DNA of 64,000 nucleotides, taken from positions 62,001 through 126,000 of the forward strand of contig NZ_JAGPYN010000002.1 of the NCBI RefSeq assembly GCF_018069805.1, in the 5' to 3' direction. The notes below the pieces were generated by a model. It was not told the origin of the DNA and searched no databases. It saw nothing but the letters and a program-made list of their open reading frames with translations. This document shows positions 17,447-26,897 of the stretch, in pieces (position 1 is the first letter of the stretch; every line of letters begins with the position of its first letter). The translations under genes and the position numbers were made by a program. The stretch is from Pseudoalteromonas ostreae (GTDB lineage: Bacteria > Pseudomonadota > Gammaproteobacteria > Enterobacterales > Alteromonadaceae).

Positions 17447-19498
17447 ATGCGTTTATTTATTGTCACCACAGCCTTACTTACTTCAACTTTAAGTATCGCT
17501 GGCGAGCAAACCGAAATTGAACGCATTACCACCACAGCCTCGCGTGCAGAGGTAAGTGCAGATCCACTGCCTTTAGTGATCAGCAGTATCACTAAAGCGC
17601 AGTTAGATTTAATCGCCCCGACCCATATTGAACAAGTTTTAAAACAAGTTGCTGGGGCAAATCTACAACACGGTAATGGCCAAGAATATCTACCTGCACT
17701 GCGATCTCCAGTGCTTTCCGGTGCGGGCGCCTGTGGTGGGTTACTTACCGCTGAAGATGGCATTCCACTGCGTGCGGCAGGTTTTTGTAATATTAACGAG
17801 CTATTTGAAGCGCATACTGAAATGGCAGAGCGTATTGAAGTATTAAAAGGCCCAGGCTCAGCCCTTTACGGCTCCAACGCCGTACATGGCGTGATTAATG
17901 TGATCACCCCGGATACCACCTATGATGAGCATTTACTCGGCCTTGATTTTGGCTCATATGGGTATAGCCGGTTTAAATTACGCAGCGGTAAAGATTTAGG
18001 CAATCAAGGCATTGGAGTTAATGCCAGCGTGACGCGTGATACGGGTTATCGTGATGACGAAAGCGTCGACCAAGAGAAATTAAACCTACGTCATCGCTAT
18101 ACTAGCGACGACATCGCAATAACAACAGGGCTGAGTTATACCAATCTTGATCAAGAAACCGCAGGCTTTATCGAAGGCTTTGAAACTTATAAAGATAAAG
18201 CGATAGCCCAACAAAACTTTGACCCCGATGCCTTTAGAGAGGCGCGTTCATTTAGATTATGGTCAAAAGCACAGTGGCAAACAGAGCAAGATATTTTTAC
18301 CATTACGCCTTATGTGCGTAATCAGAGTATGACCTTTTTTAAACACTTTTTACCCGGCACACCACTTGAAGAGAACAGCCAAAATGGTGTTGGCGTACAA
18401 TCACTTTGGCAACATACTTACTCAAGCTCACTTACTCTTAACTTAGGCTTAGACAGCGAATACACCCGTGCAGATTTTTTGCAATATCAAGACGAGCTAA
18501 CTCAAGGCTCACCATTTTTAGTAGCAACTGTGCCACAAGGTAAGCATTACGATTACGATGTAACCAGCACCCTACTCGCCCCTTTTATTAGCCTTGATTG
18601 GCAATGGCAGCAACTCGCTATCAGTTTAGGCGCACGCTTTGAGCAGCTTGATTACGACTACAGCAATAATATGCTGGCTGGTCGCACTGACGAGAATGGC
18701 AACGAATGTGGATTTGGCGGTTGTCGTTACTCGCGCCCGCCAAGTGGCGAAAATAAATTTACCAACACCTCGCCAAAGCTTGGCCTGAGTTATCAAATCA
18801 GTGGTGATAATTATTTATATGCAAACCTATCTCGCGGTTACCGTGCACCGCAAGCAGCCGAGTTGTATCAGTTGCAACGCGATCAGCAAGTGGCTGATCT
18901 CAAATCAGAAACAGCAGACAATCTAGAAGTGGGCCTCAAAGGGCAATACCTACAACTGCACTATGTAGTCTCTGCGTATGCGATGAATAAACAAAACGTG
19001 ATTTTTCGCGACAGCGATTTTTTTACCATTAATGATGGCCAAACTCATCATCGTGGCATTGAGCTGGAGCTTGATTATCAACTTACTCAGTCGATTCAAC
19101 TTGCCCTAGCAGCAAGCCATGCAATACACACATACGACTATGACCAAGTTTTATCTGAAGTAAACATTAACGGTAACGAGATAGACACCGCACCGCGTAA
19201 CATTGCGAATGTGCAAATTAACTACCAAGCAACAGATGCTACAATAGTTGCACTTGAGTGGCACCATGTCAGCGACTACTTTACCGACCCTGAAAACCTA
19301 CACAGCTACGACGGCCATGATTTGATTAACTTACGTGGCGCTTGGCAAATCACAGAGCAACTTAAGTTAACGGCCCGCATTAATAACCTCCTTGATACCG
19401 CTTATGCCGAGCGTGCTGATTACACCAGCTTTACTGGCGACCGTTATTTTCCTGGGCGACCACGTAATATCATGTTCTCAGCAAGTTACGCTTGGTAG
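17447..19498 (+). CDS. TonB-dependent outer membrane receptor
   Basis: A 683-residue outer-membrane receptor. The signal peptide covers about 1-18. A TonB-box-like stretch (EIERITTTASR) follows, then the plug domain with IEVLKGPGSALYGSNAVHGV. The beta-barrel ends in SASYAW with the terminal aromatic residue. LKLTARINNLLDTAYAERADY is the usual penultimate receptor motif. The ligand is not evident; a pair of plug Cys residues (around CGGLL and FCNIN) is notable. AAGGAA precedes the ATG. Confidence 0.92.
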   Translation: MRLFIVTTALLTSTLSIAGEQTEIERITTTASRAEVSADPLPLVISSITKAQLDLIAPTHIEQVLKQVAGANLQHGNGQEYLPALRSPVLSGAGACGGLLTAEDGIPLRAAGFCNINELFEAHTEMAERIEVLKGPGSALYGSNAVHGVINVITPDTTYDEHLLGLDFGSYGYSRFKLRSGKDLGNQGIGVNASVTRDTGYRDDESVDQEKLNLRHRYTSDDIAITTGLSYTNLDQETAGFIEGFETYKDKAIAQQNFDPDAFREARSFRLWSKAQWQTEQDIFTITPYVRNQSMTFFKHFLPGTPLEENSQNGVGVQSLWQHTYSSSLTLNLGLDSEYTRADFLQYQDELTQGSPFLVATVPQGKHYDYDVTSTLLAPFISLDWQWQQLAISLGARFEQLDYDYSNNMLAGRTDENGNECGFGGCRYSRPPSGENKFTNTSPKLGLSYQISGDNYLYANLSRGYRAPQAAELYQLQRDQQVADLKSETADNLEVGLKGQYLQLHYVVSAYAMNKQNVIFRDSDFFTINDGQTHHRGIELELDYQLTQSIQLALAASHAIHTYDYDQVLSEVNINGNEIDTAPRNIANVQINYQATDATIVALEWHHVSDYFTDPENLHSYDGHDLINLRGAWQITEQLKLTARINNLLDTAYAERADYTSFTGDRYFPGRPRNIMFSASYAW

Positions 19499-19546
19499 CT
19501 ACCTAGCTTGAGTTCGCCATTATAGCGAACATAACTAGATTACCTT

Positions 19547-20176
19547 TTACTGTAATAGCTGTTTATACTGCTGCGTTAAGTGCACCTTGAGTTCAGGGTG
19601 CGCTACTAATAACTCAGCAAGCTGAGCTTTAGCGGCGGTTGTTTCACCATCAGCAATAAGTGTATCTATACGCTTAAATTTATTTGCTACCTCTGCGGTG
19701 ATAATTTCAAGCTCTAATAATACTTCGCTTTTAGCGGTCATGCTTTGTGCTTCAAATTGCCTTCCTGCCATTTTTTCACTACGTTGACGCTGCTGGGGTT
19801 GTGTTAATTGCATTGTTTGAGTTTGAGTTTGCTCTTGCGCTTCTCTTGGCATTATTTCAAACGCAGCTTCTGGTGCAGTAGCGTTTTGCTCATCACTTAA
19901 AATTTGTAGCTCTTTCATTGTCTCTGGAGGACTAAGATACTGCTCGGTATTTTGCACATATAATACGGCGACTAACACCAGTGATGCCGCAGTCGATAAT
20001 TGCCCATACCAAGTTTGGTAAAAGCGCTTAGGTTTGTGAATCGGGGTTACGTTATTATCTGCAACCTCATCAGCTGCGCGTTTTAATATTTGCTCATCAA
20101 GTTGTAAGCTTGGTTGCTCCCTTGCACCACGTTTATAAAGTGAAGCAATATCATGGCTGGTTAACTTATCGCTCAT
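19547..20176 (-). CDS. membrane anti-sigma factor-like protein
   Basis: A 209-residue protein. The soluble N-terminal part (about 1-50) lies before one transmembrane helix (about 53-70, TAASLVLVAVLYVQ), followed by a Gln/Glu-rich periplasmic part. It overlaps the ECF sigma gene by 11 nt, the standard sigma/anti-sigma arrangement. There is no clear zinc-binding HxxxCxxC motif, so this is not a classical ZAS protein. The role is inferred mainly from position and topology. Confidence 0.7.
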   Translation of the reverse strand: MSDKLTSHDIASLYKRGAREQPSLQLDEQILKRAADEVADNNVTPIHKPKRFYQTWYGQLSTAASLVLVAVLYVQNTEQYLSPPETMKELQILSDEQNATAPEAAFEIMPREAQEQTQTQTMQLTQPQQRQRSEKMAGRQFEAQSMTAKSEVLLELEIITAEVANKFKRIDTLIADGETTAAKAQLAELLVAHPELKVHLTQQYKQLLQ

Positions 20177-20747
20177 TGTTAGTCTCCATTTTATACTTGA
20201 TACATTGCTTTAGCTTGGCTTGCGCGTAACGGATGCGGCTTTTGATATTTTCAGTAGTTTCTGCCACTAATTCGGCAATTTCTTTGAGGGTAAAATCAGC
20301 TTCGTGTTTAAGTAAAAACGCCTCTTTTTGCTCACGTGGCAATTGCGCTAGGCACACTTTTAACTGCGCTGCTTGCTGAGTCTGCTCGAGCTTTTCAGCA
20401 TCTGCTCGACTGTTATGATCAGCAAATTCGGCAATTTCAATGTCTTGATTATCGTAGTCTAACCATTTGTTTTGCGTACCAGTACGGCGGTAATGATCAA
20501 TCAATTCATTGTGCGCAATACGATACAACCAAGTGGTAAATTTAGCGCTCACTTGATACTGTGAGCGCGCTTTTATCAGCTTATTCCAGACTTCTTGATA
20601 GAGCTCTTCAGCTACTTGCGGGCTTGCGCACTGGCGTAAAAAATAACGATATAAGCTATTTTTATGGCGCAGGTACAGCTGGGTAAAAGCCTGTACATCA
20701 CCTTGTCCATAACTCAACATTAATTGCTCATCAGCTAGTTCTATCAT
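20166..20747 (-). CDS. ECF RNA polymerase sigma factor
   Basis: A 193-residue sigma-70 family ECF protein. Region 2 is visible as LYRYFLRQC through ELYQEVWNKL and KFTTWLYRIAHNELIDHYRR. Region 4 shows LPREQKEAFLLKHEADFTL then KEIAELVAETTENIKSRIRY. It is encoded between the VWA lipoprotein (36 nt upstream) and the overlapping anti-sigma gene, so the three probably form one operon. No promoter consensus for its regulon was derived. Confidence 0.9.
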   Translation of the reverse strand: MIELADEQLMLSYGQGDVQAFTQLYLRHKNSLYRYFLRQCASPQVAEELYQEVWNKLIKARSQYQVSAKFTTWLYRIAHNELIDHYRRTGTQNKWLDYDNQDIEIAEFADHNSRADAEKLEQTQQAAQLKVCLAQLPREQKEAFLLKHEADFTLKEIAELVAETTENIKSRIRYAQAKLKQCIKYKMETNNER

Positions 20748-20783
20748 AACGTCCTTTGTTTAAAGCACAGTGCCACAGCAATA

Positions 20784-22529
20784 TTAATTAAGTGCTGCAG
20801 CATTATTAACGAGTTGCACAAACTCACTACGATAGCCAAATGTGTCTATGCCTTTGTTAGCGATTGCCAATTTAGCACAATCTTCATACTGCCAGTCTCC
20901 GGTATATTTTGCACCTTTTAATAACTGTGCAAAACCAGCCACTGCGGCGGCAAATTTAAAGTCTTGGCTGGCTTGCGATAAAGGCAGCTCACCTTTAGGT
21001 GTTGCAACAGCTTGAGTGAGCAGCTTACTTTGCTCAGCGTCAGGCTGTTTATAACGCACTTTTACAAAGGCGAGTTCATTGCTGGTAGCCAGTTCTTTGT
21101 CTTCTTTAGATTGGTAACGCAGCTCATCAATTTGTTTATGATCGGAGTTGGCTAAGGTTATTTCATACAGCGCAGTCACGCTATGCCCGGCCCCTAACTC
21201 TGCGGCATCGACCTTATCGTTATTAAAATCTTCATTAGCGAGTACGCGATTTTGATAACCAATTAAACGATATTCAGCCACCTGCTGTGGATTGAATTCC
21301 ACTTGAATTTTTACGTCTTTGGCAATAATTTGCATGGTACTGCTGAGTTCATCGACCAGTACTTTGCGTGCTTCGTTTATGTTATCTATGTAAGCATGTT
21401 GGCCGTTACCTATATTTGCCAGTTGCTCCATTAGGCCATCATTATAATTACCTTGGCCAAACCCCAAAGTAGTTAAGGCAATCCCCGTTTTGCGCTTAGA
21501 TGCCACCAGCTCTTTGAGTTTATCGATTGATTGGGTGCCCACATTAAAGTCGCCATCAGTGGCTAAAATCACCCGATTAATACCTCCTTTTTTAAAATTT
21601 TCGGCCGCAATTTGATAAGCCAGTTCAATACCTTGCTCGCCATTAGTTGAGCCGCCTGCTGCCAGTTTATCTAACGCGGCGCTGATAGTTTGTTGCTCAT
21701 TGCCTTTCGTTGCAGGCAAAACCACGCCTGCGGCACCGGCATACACAACAATAGCGACTGAGTCATTTTCATCTAATTGTTTAGTTAACATGGTTAAGCT
21801 GGTTTTTAATAAAGGTAATTTATTGGGCGCATTCATAGAACCTGATACATCCAATAAAAACACTAAATTGGCCGCTTTTAAATCAGCTTTTTCTACCTCA
21901 AAACCTTTGATGCCAATTTTTAGTAATTGCCGATGCTCATTCCAAGGCGCCGTTGCAACCTCTGTATGCACCTTAAACGGTGTGCTAATAGTGTTAGGCG
22001 CACTGTAGTCATAATCAAAATAGTTAATAAAGGCTTCTTCGCGCACCGCATCATTTGGCGGCAACTTCCCCATATTTAATATGCGCCGCGTATTACTGTA
22101 ACTGCCGCTATCCACATCAATTGAAAAGGTTGAAATCGGTTCAGTACCAACTTGTTTCACTGGATTTTGCTGAGATTTCAAATAGTTTTCACGATCTTGC
22201 TCTGACACTACGACTACATCATCAATTGGAGTCCGTGGCATCGGCTGTAGCTGTAATTCAGAGCGCGGCATAGCAACGCTTTCATGCATCATTCCTTGTG
22301 GCATTGCCGTATATCTTACGGCATGTTGCATCTGTATTTTTTGAGCTTGCAGCTCCAATTGCTGCTCATCGGTTTGATTAATTGGCGCCGCGTTGTTTAC
22401 TTGGCTTTGTTGTTTATCAACCTCATGTGGCGCACTTTGCTCACAGCCAGTTAAGCTAACTATCACCGCAAGGCTCAACATAGTTAAACGTAAATTAACC
22501 TGCTGGGCATTAGTAATCTTGTTATTCAT
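20784..22529 (-). CDS. VWA-domain lipoprotein, YfbK-like
   Basis: A 581-residue protein with a lipoprotein signal (lipobox about 26-29, SLTGC) and a Gln-rich linker. A VWF-type N-terminal domain includes FSIDVDSGSYSNTRR. The VWA domain has the MIDAS motif DVSGSMN near residue 227. The C-terminal region matches the YfbK/DUF3520 architecture (NKGIDTFGYRSEFVQLV at the end). It is probably membrane-anchored in the periplasm. It heads a probable operon with the ECF sigma and anti-sigma genes, suggesting a role in an envelope signalling unit. Confidence 0.88.
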   Translation of the reverse strand: MNNKITNAQQVNLRLTMLSLAVIVSLTGCEQSAPHEVDKQQSQVNNAAPINQTDEQQLELQAQKIQMQHAVRYTAMPQGMMHESVAMPRSELQLQPMPRTPIDDVVVVSEQDRENYLKSQQNPVKQVGTEPISTFSIDVDSGSYSNTRRILNMGKLPPNDAVREEAFINYFDYDYSAPNTISTPFKVHTEVATAPWNEHRQLLKIGIKGFEVEKADLKAANLVFLLDVSGSMNAPNKLPLLKTSLTMLTKQLDENDSVAIVVYAGAAGVVLPATKGNEQQTISAALDKLAAGGSTNGEQGIELAYQIAAENFKKGGINRVILATDGDFNVGTQSIDKLKELVASKRKTGIALTTLGFGQGNYNDGLMEQLANIGNGQHAYIDNINEARKVLVDELSSTMQIIAKDVKIQVEFNPQQVAEYRLIGYQNRVLANEDFNNDKVDAAELGAGHSVTALYEITLANSDHKQIDELRYQSKEDKELATSNELAFVKVRYKQPDAEQSKLLTQAVATPKGELPLSQASQDFKFAAAVAGFAQLLKGAKYTGDWQYEDCAKLAIANKGIDTFGYRSEFVQLVNNAAALN

Positions 22530-22614
22530 AAAGTCACCTTGTTATCTATTAAATTCGTAATTAGTAAGGTTATTAACGGATGACTATAAAAAGTGGGGTT
22601 AATTATTTTTGCCT

Positions 22615-22876
22615 ATACCCAAACCACCTCAAGATGCGAGCGTCGTTGGAATTAAAAGCGATTTAGGCAAGGCATTGATTGTAAGTAATAGTGGTTCTAT
22701 TGTTAAAATCAATAACACAGTATAAATCACTTTTAAACCAACCCCTTGGGCGTTTCACAGACACTTACTCTCATCGTTGTTACTTCTTAAAAGGGACTGC
22801 CATTCTTGCAAAGTAACGCCTTGATATTAAGCCCCTGTGAAACGCTGAATTCTGCATCTTGAGGTGGCTTGGGTAT
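22615..22876. mobile_element. MITE-like palindromic element, 262 bp
   Basis: The ends (22615-22637 and 22854-22876) are 23-bp terminal inverted repeats with one mismatch, starting ATACCCAA. Inside are two more inverted repeats: 22652-22665 with 22723-22736 (13/14 match), and GCGTTTCACAG at 22750-22760 with its exact complement at 22835-22845. There is no coding capacity. The nested structure would fold as an outer stem enclosing two hairpins. This fits a non-autonomous miniature element or a dispersed structured repeat. No convincing target duplication was seen. Confidence 0.75.
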
Positions 22877-22944
22877 TATATTCATCCCATTTAATATCTA
22901 CGTCACCAGGACTGAGTTATAATTGCGCTCCCTCTTTGTTATTG

Positions 22945-24159
22945 ATGATTTTTGTTTTGAACTCGACTGCCATTAAAAGAACTGCTTTTTCTTCTGCTAT
23001 TTTAATTTTAGGCATTATCTTTATTGCCGCTAACTTACGCGCACCGGTTACAGGGCTTGCGCCTGTGCTTGAGCAAATAATCTTAAGCTTTGCTTTAACT
23101 CCATCTCAAGCCGGTATGCTCACTACTTTGCCATTAATTGCCTTTGCTTTAGCCAGTCCGATGGCGGCAAATCTTGCTAAAAAACAAGGCTTAGAAATAT
23201 CACTGTTTATTGCGCTTATTCTGATTGGTTTAGGCTTGGCTTCGCGGCTAATTGACTCTATGCCAATGCTTTACTTAGGCACTGCAGTCATTGGTATAGG
23301 TATCGCAATTGGTAACGTACTATTACCGAGCTTAATTAAACGCGACTTTCCGCATAAAGTGGCCGTGATGACCTCTACTTACGTACTAGCGATGGGCATT
23401 TTTGGTGGCAGTTATGCCGCGCTTATTATCCCACTGGCTGAATATAAAAGTATGGGTTGGCAATTAGCCCTTGCGTGTTATGGCTTACTTACCCTAGTGA
23501 GTATTGTTATTTGGCTACCACAGTTAAAACTTCATACTAAGCCAACAAAAGATCTACTGGCGAGTGTCAACACCAACAAAGTATGGCACGAGCCGCTTGC
23601 GTGGCAGATTACCTTACTGCTGGGATTAAATTCATTTTTTACCTATATTATGATTAGTTGGTTGCCGAGCATTTTGCTTGAAGGTGGCCATACAGCTCAG
23701 CATGCGGGTGCGCTACAAGGTGCCTTTCAGGTAGCGTCTGCCCTGCCTGGCATTATCTTAATACCACTGCTGGCAAAACTTAAAGATCAACGTATTTTAA
23801 CCAGCTTGTTAGCACTAATAGCCGCAACATGCTCACTTGGGCTGCTCTATTTACCTGAGTTTGCCTCTTTGTGGGCGGTCACCTTAGGATTTTGCTCAGG
23901 CGCCTGCTTTATTTTAGGTTTATCGTTTATTAGCTTACGTACTCATGACACCCGTCAGGCTACATCACTTTCAGGCATGGCACAGTGCTTGGGCTATTTA
24001 CTTGCCGCCTCTGGGCCGATTATCGCAGGCTCATTACATAGCTACTTTGGCAATTGGACAACCACCTTATGGTTATGTGCTTTTGCCAGTGCATTGTGCG
24101 CCGTATTTGGTTATTTAGGGGGCCGTAATATCACCATGAGAAATAACAGCAATACCTAA
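22945..24159 (+). CDS. MFS transporter, CynX/NimT family
   Basis: A 404-residue permease with about 12 transmembrane helices. IFIAANLRAPVTGLAPVL near the N-terminus is the typical opening of CynX/NimT (YeaN) carriers. The open frame extends upstream to 22864, inside the MITE-like element, but the conserved protein begins near the ATG at 22945; TTG codons at 22936 and 22942 are alternatives. No strong ribosome site is visible. The substrate (cyanate, nitroimidazole or other) is unknown. Confidence 0.82.
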   Translation: MIFVLNSTAIKRTAFSSAILILGIIFIAANLRAPVTGLAPVLEQIILSFALTPSQAGMLTTLPLIAFALASPMAANLAKKQGLEISLFIALILIGLGLASRLIDSMPMLYLGTAVIGIGIAIGNVLLPSLIKRDFPHKVAVMTSTYVLAMGIFGGSYAALIIPLAEYKSMGWQLALACYGLLTLVSIVIWLPQLKLHTKPTKDLLASVNTNKVWHEPLAWQITLLLGLNSFFTYIMISWLPSILLEGGHTAQHAGALQGAFQVASALPGIILIPLLAKLKDQRILTSLLALIAATCSLGLLYLPEFASLWAVTLGFCSGACFILGLSFISLRTHDTRQATSLSGMAQCLGYLLAASGPIIAGSLHSYFGNWTTTLWLCAFASALCAVFGYLGGRNITMRNNSNT

Positions 24160-24167
24160 CTACACGC

Positions 24168-25061
24168 CTAAATAAATGCATTGCTTAAACGCAGTGCATT
24201 TATATCTTTGAGCGGTGGGCGGCCAAAAAACCGGGTGTACTCGCGGCTAAATTGTGAGGCGCTTTCATAGCCCACTTGCAAAGCAGCCGTATTCGCATCA
24301 AGGCGCTGATTCAGCATTAATTGCCTCGCCTCTTGTAAACGTAAGTTTTTAATATATTGCAAAGGACTGAGTTTAGTCACTTCTCGAAAGTGCTGGCGAA
24401 ACGTTGATTCACTCATATGCGCTTCAACAGCTAAGTCAACTATCGAAAAATCATCTTTATAATTTTGTTTTAACCAATATAAAATTTTAGCTATTTTTTG
24501 ACTAGCGGATCCTGCGGTTACTATTTGCCTTAATTGATAACTATGTGGGCTTTGTAATAACCGAAAAACAATCTCCTCCTGGATTAAAGGGGCGAGTTGT
24601 AAAAGCAGCTTAGGCTCGTTTAATAATTTAATCAGCCTATTTATAGCATCTAAAAGACCCTCATCAGCATCGACTACCGACATAGCACATTGACGAGCAG
24701 CCAGACTTTGAGATGAAAAATCCATATTAGCAACTGCTTGACCTAAAACTTTACTGTCGATACATAAGTGCAATCCTAAAAAAGGTCGTTGTATAGACGC
24801 TGAAGTAATATGGCTTACAACTGGCACATCAACAGAGGCAACTAATGTTTGTCCTTCTGCATAATCATAAATATCTTCGCCCAAGGTAACACGCTTGCCA
24901 CCTTGCACAGTAACGCCTAAGCCAAGCCCATAAACACATGGCATAGGTTCAGACACATTGCTGCGACGTACTAATTTAAGCGCATCTATCTGAGTGTTAA
25001 AAATACCATCGTGTGTAGCAATTGCTAACACGGATTCGGTTAAGATTTGTTTACTAGTCAT
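24168..25061 (-). CDS. AraC-family transcriptional regulator
   Basis: A 297-residue regulator with an N-terminal AraC_N-type domain (about 20-170) and two C-terminal HTH motifs (FSIVDLAVEAHMSESTFRQH and NTAALQVGYESASQFSREYT), ending in the usual FGRPPLKD. It is convergent with the MFS gene (9 nt between stops) and divergent from a small carboxymuconolactone decarboxylase-like gene 310 bp away, a plausible target. The inducer is unknown. Confidence 0.9.
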   Translation of the reverse strand: MTSKQILTESVLAIATHDGIFNTQIDALKLVRRSNVSEPMPCVYGLGLGVTVQGGKRVTLGEDIYDYAEGQTLVASVDVPVVSHITSASIQRPFLGLHLCIDSKVLGQAVANMDFSSQSLAARQCAMSVVDADEGLLDAINRLIKLLNEPKLLLQLAPLIQEEIVFRLLQSPHSYQLRQIVTAGSASQKIAKILYWLKQNYKDDFSIVDLAVEAHMSESTFRQHFREVTKLSPLQYIKNLRLQEARQLMLNQRLDANTAALQVGYESASQFSREYTRFFGRPPLKDINALRLSNAFI

Positions 25062-25371
25062 CGTGTTTTAATTTGATCTCATCATACTTTAATCAAAGCT
25101 TAGCACTAAGCACACTCATAAATATTAAAAACAATCACGATCTGTTGTTTTAGGCAAAAAACACATTGGTTTTAACAAACACATTTAGCCATTATCAGTA
25201 ATAATAAATATTCGCTCAGGCATATCAATGCGCTGACAGGTTATCACTATAAAAACCCAAATAATTCACTTCTCTACGCACTACTTTAAACAGCAAATTA
25301 AGCAGCCTAAGGTAAAGCTTAGCTACTGCGATATTTTTGCTTTTTAACAATTTAACTTTTAAAGAGACATT
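25062..25371. promoter_or_regulatory. divergent regulatory region between AraC gene and CMD-like gene
   Basis: 310 bp, AT-rich, without open frames of interest. It must contain both promoters and probably the AraC-type operator. I could not identify a convincing half-site pair. Confidence 0.4.
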
Positions 25372-25890
25372 ATGCTTAAAGTAAATAATCACACAAAATA
25401 CCCGTTTGTTGCAGCTATTGCCGCACTTGCAGCAATGGGGGAGTTATATCGTCTAAAAAACTTGTTGAACGAAGCCTTAGATAAAGGACATACCATTGAT
25501 GAGCTTAATAGTGCATTTTCTTATATGGTTACCTACATTGGTGCCCCTCGGGCATTAAATAGCCTAAACGTGCTAAAACAAATATGTTTGCAAAGACAGC
25601 CAAATCGTACAGCATTGGTTGAGCAAGAAATTGAACACCTATCCATGACTAAAATAAACAGCGCCCAAAGCAGGCTTTCTCATCACTGTTACTTGGCAAT
25701 AAAGCTGGGGGCATTGGCGGTGGAAGATAATTTTCAAGCTCTGCTTCAAGCCCATTTAGTTACATGTCTTGATTCGCAATTTGAAGCAGCACACATAAAT
25801 GCCGTGATCAATTCACTGGCTATTAAAGCAGATATAAACGTAGCAATGCGCGCTAATTTATCTTTTGCAAAATTGTTAGAGCGCGCATAG
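25372..25890 (+). CDS. carboxymuconolactone decarboxylase-like protein
   Basis: A 172-residue alpha-helical protein. LDKGHTIDELNSAFSYMVTY followed by IGAPRALNSLNVLK resembles the helix pair of the AhpD/CMD fold, which normally reads like YaGfPrAlnal. The redox CxxC/CxxxH motif of AhpD is absent, so a peroxidase role is unlikely. It is divergent from the AraC gene, which may control it. Assignment rests on the one motif; function is uncertain. Confidence 0.6.
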   Translation: MLKVNNHTKYPFVAAIAALAAMGELYRLKNLLNEALDKGHTIDELNSAFSYMVTYIGAPRALNSLNVLKQICLQRQPNRTALVEQEIEHLSMTKINSAQSRLSHHCYLAIKLGALAVEDNFQALLQAHLVTCLDSQFEAAHINAVINSLAIKADINVAMRANLSFAKLLERA

Positions 25891-25918
25891 TAGTAATATA
25901 CATTACGAAACTAGACGC

Positions 25919-26326
25919 TTAAGGCACAGTATCAAAGCCAGTTATAGTGTTTAGCTCTTTTAACCAAAATGGGCTTGAACGACACCAAATTTGTGCTTTA
26001 GGAATAAGTTGCTCACGCTGCTCAATAGCTCCAATACGTAGGCCATAAATTTTATCGCCATCACCGACTGACGTTGCATACAAAGAGGTGCCGCAATTGC
26101 CACAAAATCCCTGTGCACGCTTATTACCACTTTCGGCTGTTTTTATATATTCTTTCGGCGCAGCTGCAGTAAACGTAACCGCGTTAGGATGTGATATAAC
26201 CACAGTGCGAAATGGGGAACTTGCGATAATTTGGCAATCAGTACAATGACAATTTATTACTTTATTTTCATCAACTTCAGCATGGTAAGTAACCTCACCA
26301 CAATGACAACGTCCGGTAATTTGCAT
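25919..26326 (-). CDS. GFA-family zinc protein (glutathione-dependent formaldehyde-activating-like)
   Basis: A 135-residue protein with the full cysteine pattern of the family: GRCHCGEV at residues 5-12, INCHCTDC near 29-36 and GFCGNCGTSLY near 92-102. These bind two zinc ions. Real GFA catalysis has been questioned for the family, so a general small-molecule-binding carbon-sulfur lyase role is all that can be stated. It is convergent with the CMD-like gene. Confidence 0.85.
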   Translation of the reverse strand: MQITGRCHCGEVTYHAEVDENKVINCHCTDCQIIASSPFRTVVISHPNAVTFTAAAPKEYIKTAESGNKRAQGFCGNCGTSLYATSVGDGDKIYGLRIGAIEQREQLIPKAQIWCRSSPFWLKELNTITGFDTVP

Positions 26327-26436
26327 TTAAGATCCCTACATAGAATTTTAACTAACTAAAGTGGTATCACTTTACGCCAACTTCCCTTGTATTTTCAACA
26401 AACATTTAGCTCATTAACGGTTTTTATACTGGGCGA

Positions 26437-26814
26437 TCAATCTGTAATTTCAACTCGCCAAGGTGGATTCAGCCGATTTCCCCCCGCCCAATAAAGTTTA
26501 ATTTTATTGCCTGATGGGTCTTTTAACACCGCTTCTCGCCATAAATAACGCTGCTCGGTGATCGCTGATTCAAACTCAAAGCCCTTAGCTTTTAAGGAGG
26601 CGACCCACTTTTCTAGTTCTGCGCTTTCAAAATATATAACCGCGCCATTACTAAACACATCATCGGTTAATAATAAAGAAAATGTAGCTTTATTAGAGCA
26701 CTCAAAGCGTGAGTAATGATCCGTTTTTACAATTTGTGTAAAGCCCATGGCCAGGTAAAATTGATTTGCTTTTTCGATGTCAGAGACAGGTAAAGTGATT
26801 TGATTAAGGTTCAT
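26437..26814 (-). CDS. VOC-superfamily (glyoxalase/bleomycin-resistance fold) protein
   Basis: A 125-residue protein with the paired beta-alpha-beta-beta-beta pattern. MNLNQITLPVSDIEKANQFY opens the first module, and WREAVLKDPSGNKIKLYWA closes the second, with the usual Glu/Asp metal-site region. It could be a dioxygenase-like enzyme or a binding protein; the substrate is unknown. A single gene with its own short 5' region. Confidence 0.85.
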   Translation of the reverse strand: MNLNQITLPVSDIEKANQFYLAMGFTQIVKTDHYSRFECSNKATFSLLLTDDVFSNGAVIYFESAELEKWVASLKAKGFEFESAITEQRYLWREAVLKDPSGNKIKLYWAGGNRLNPPWRVEITD

Positions 26815-26897
26815 AGTCGTTACCTAAATATTGAGTTAGATAACGACTTTAGAACCTTAACCTAACTTGAGGTCAATTAGTGATTTGTATCTTGATA

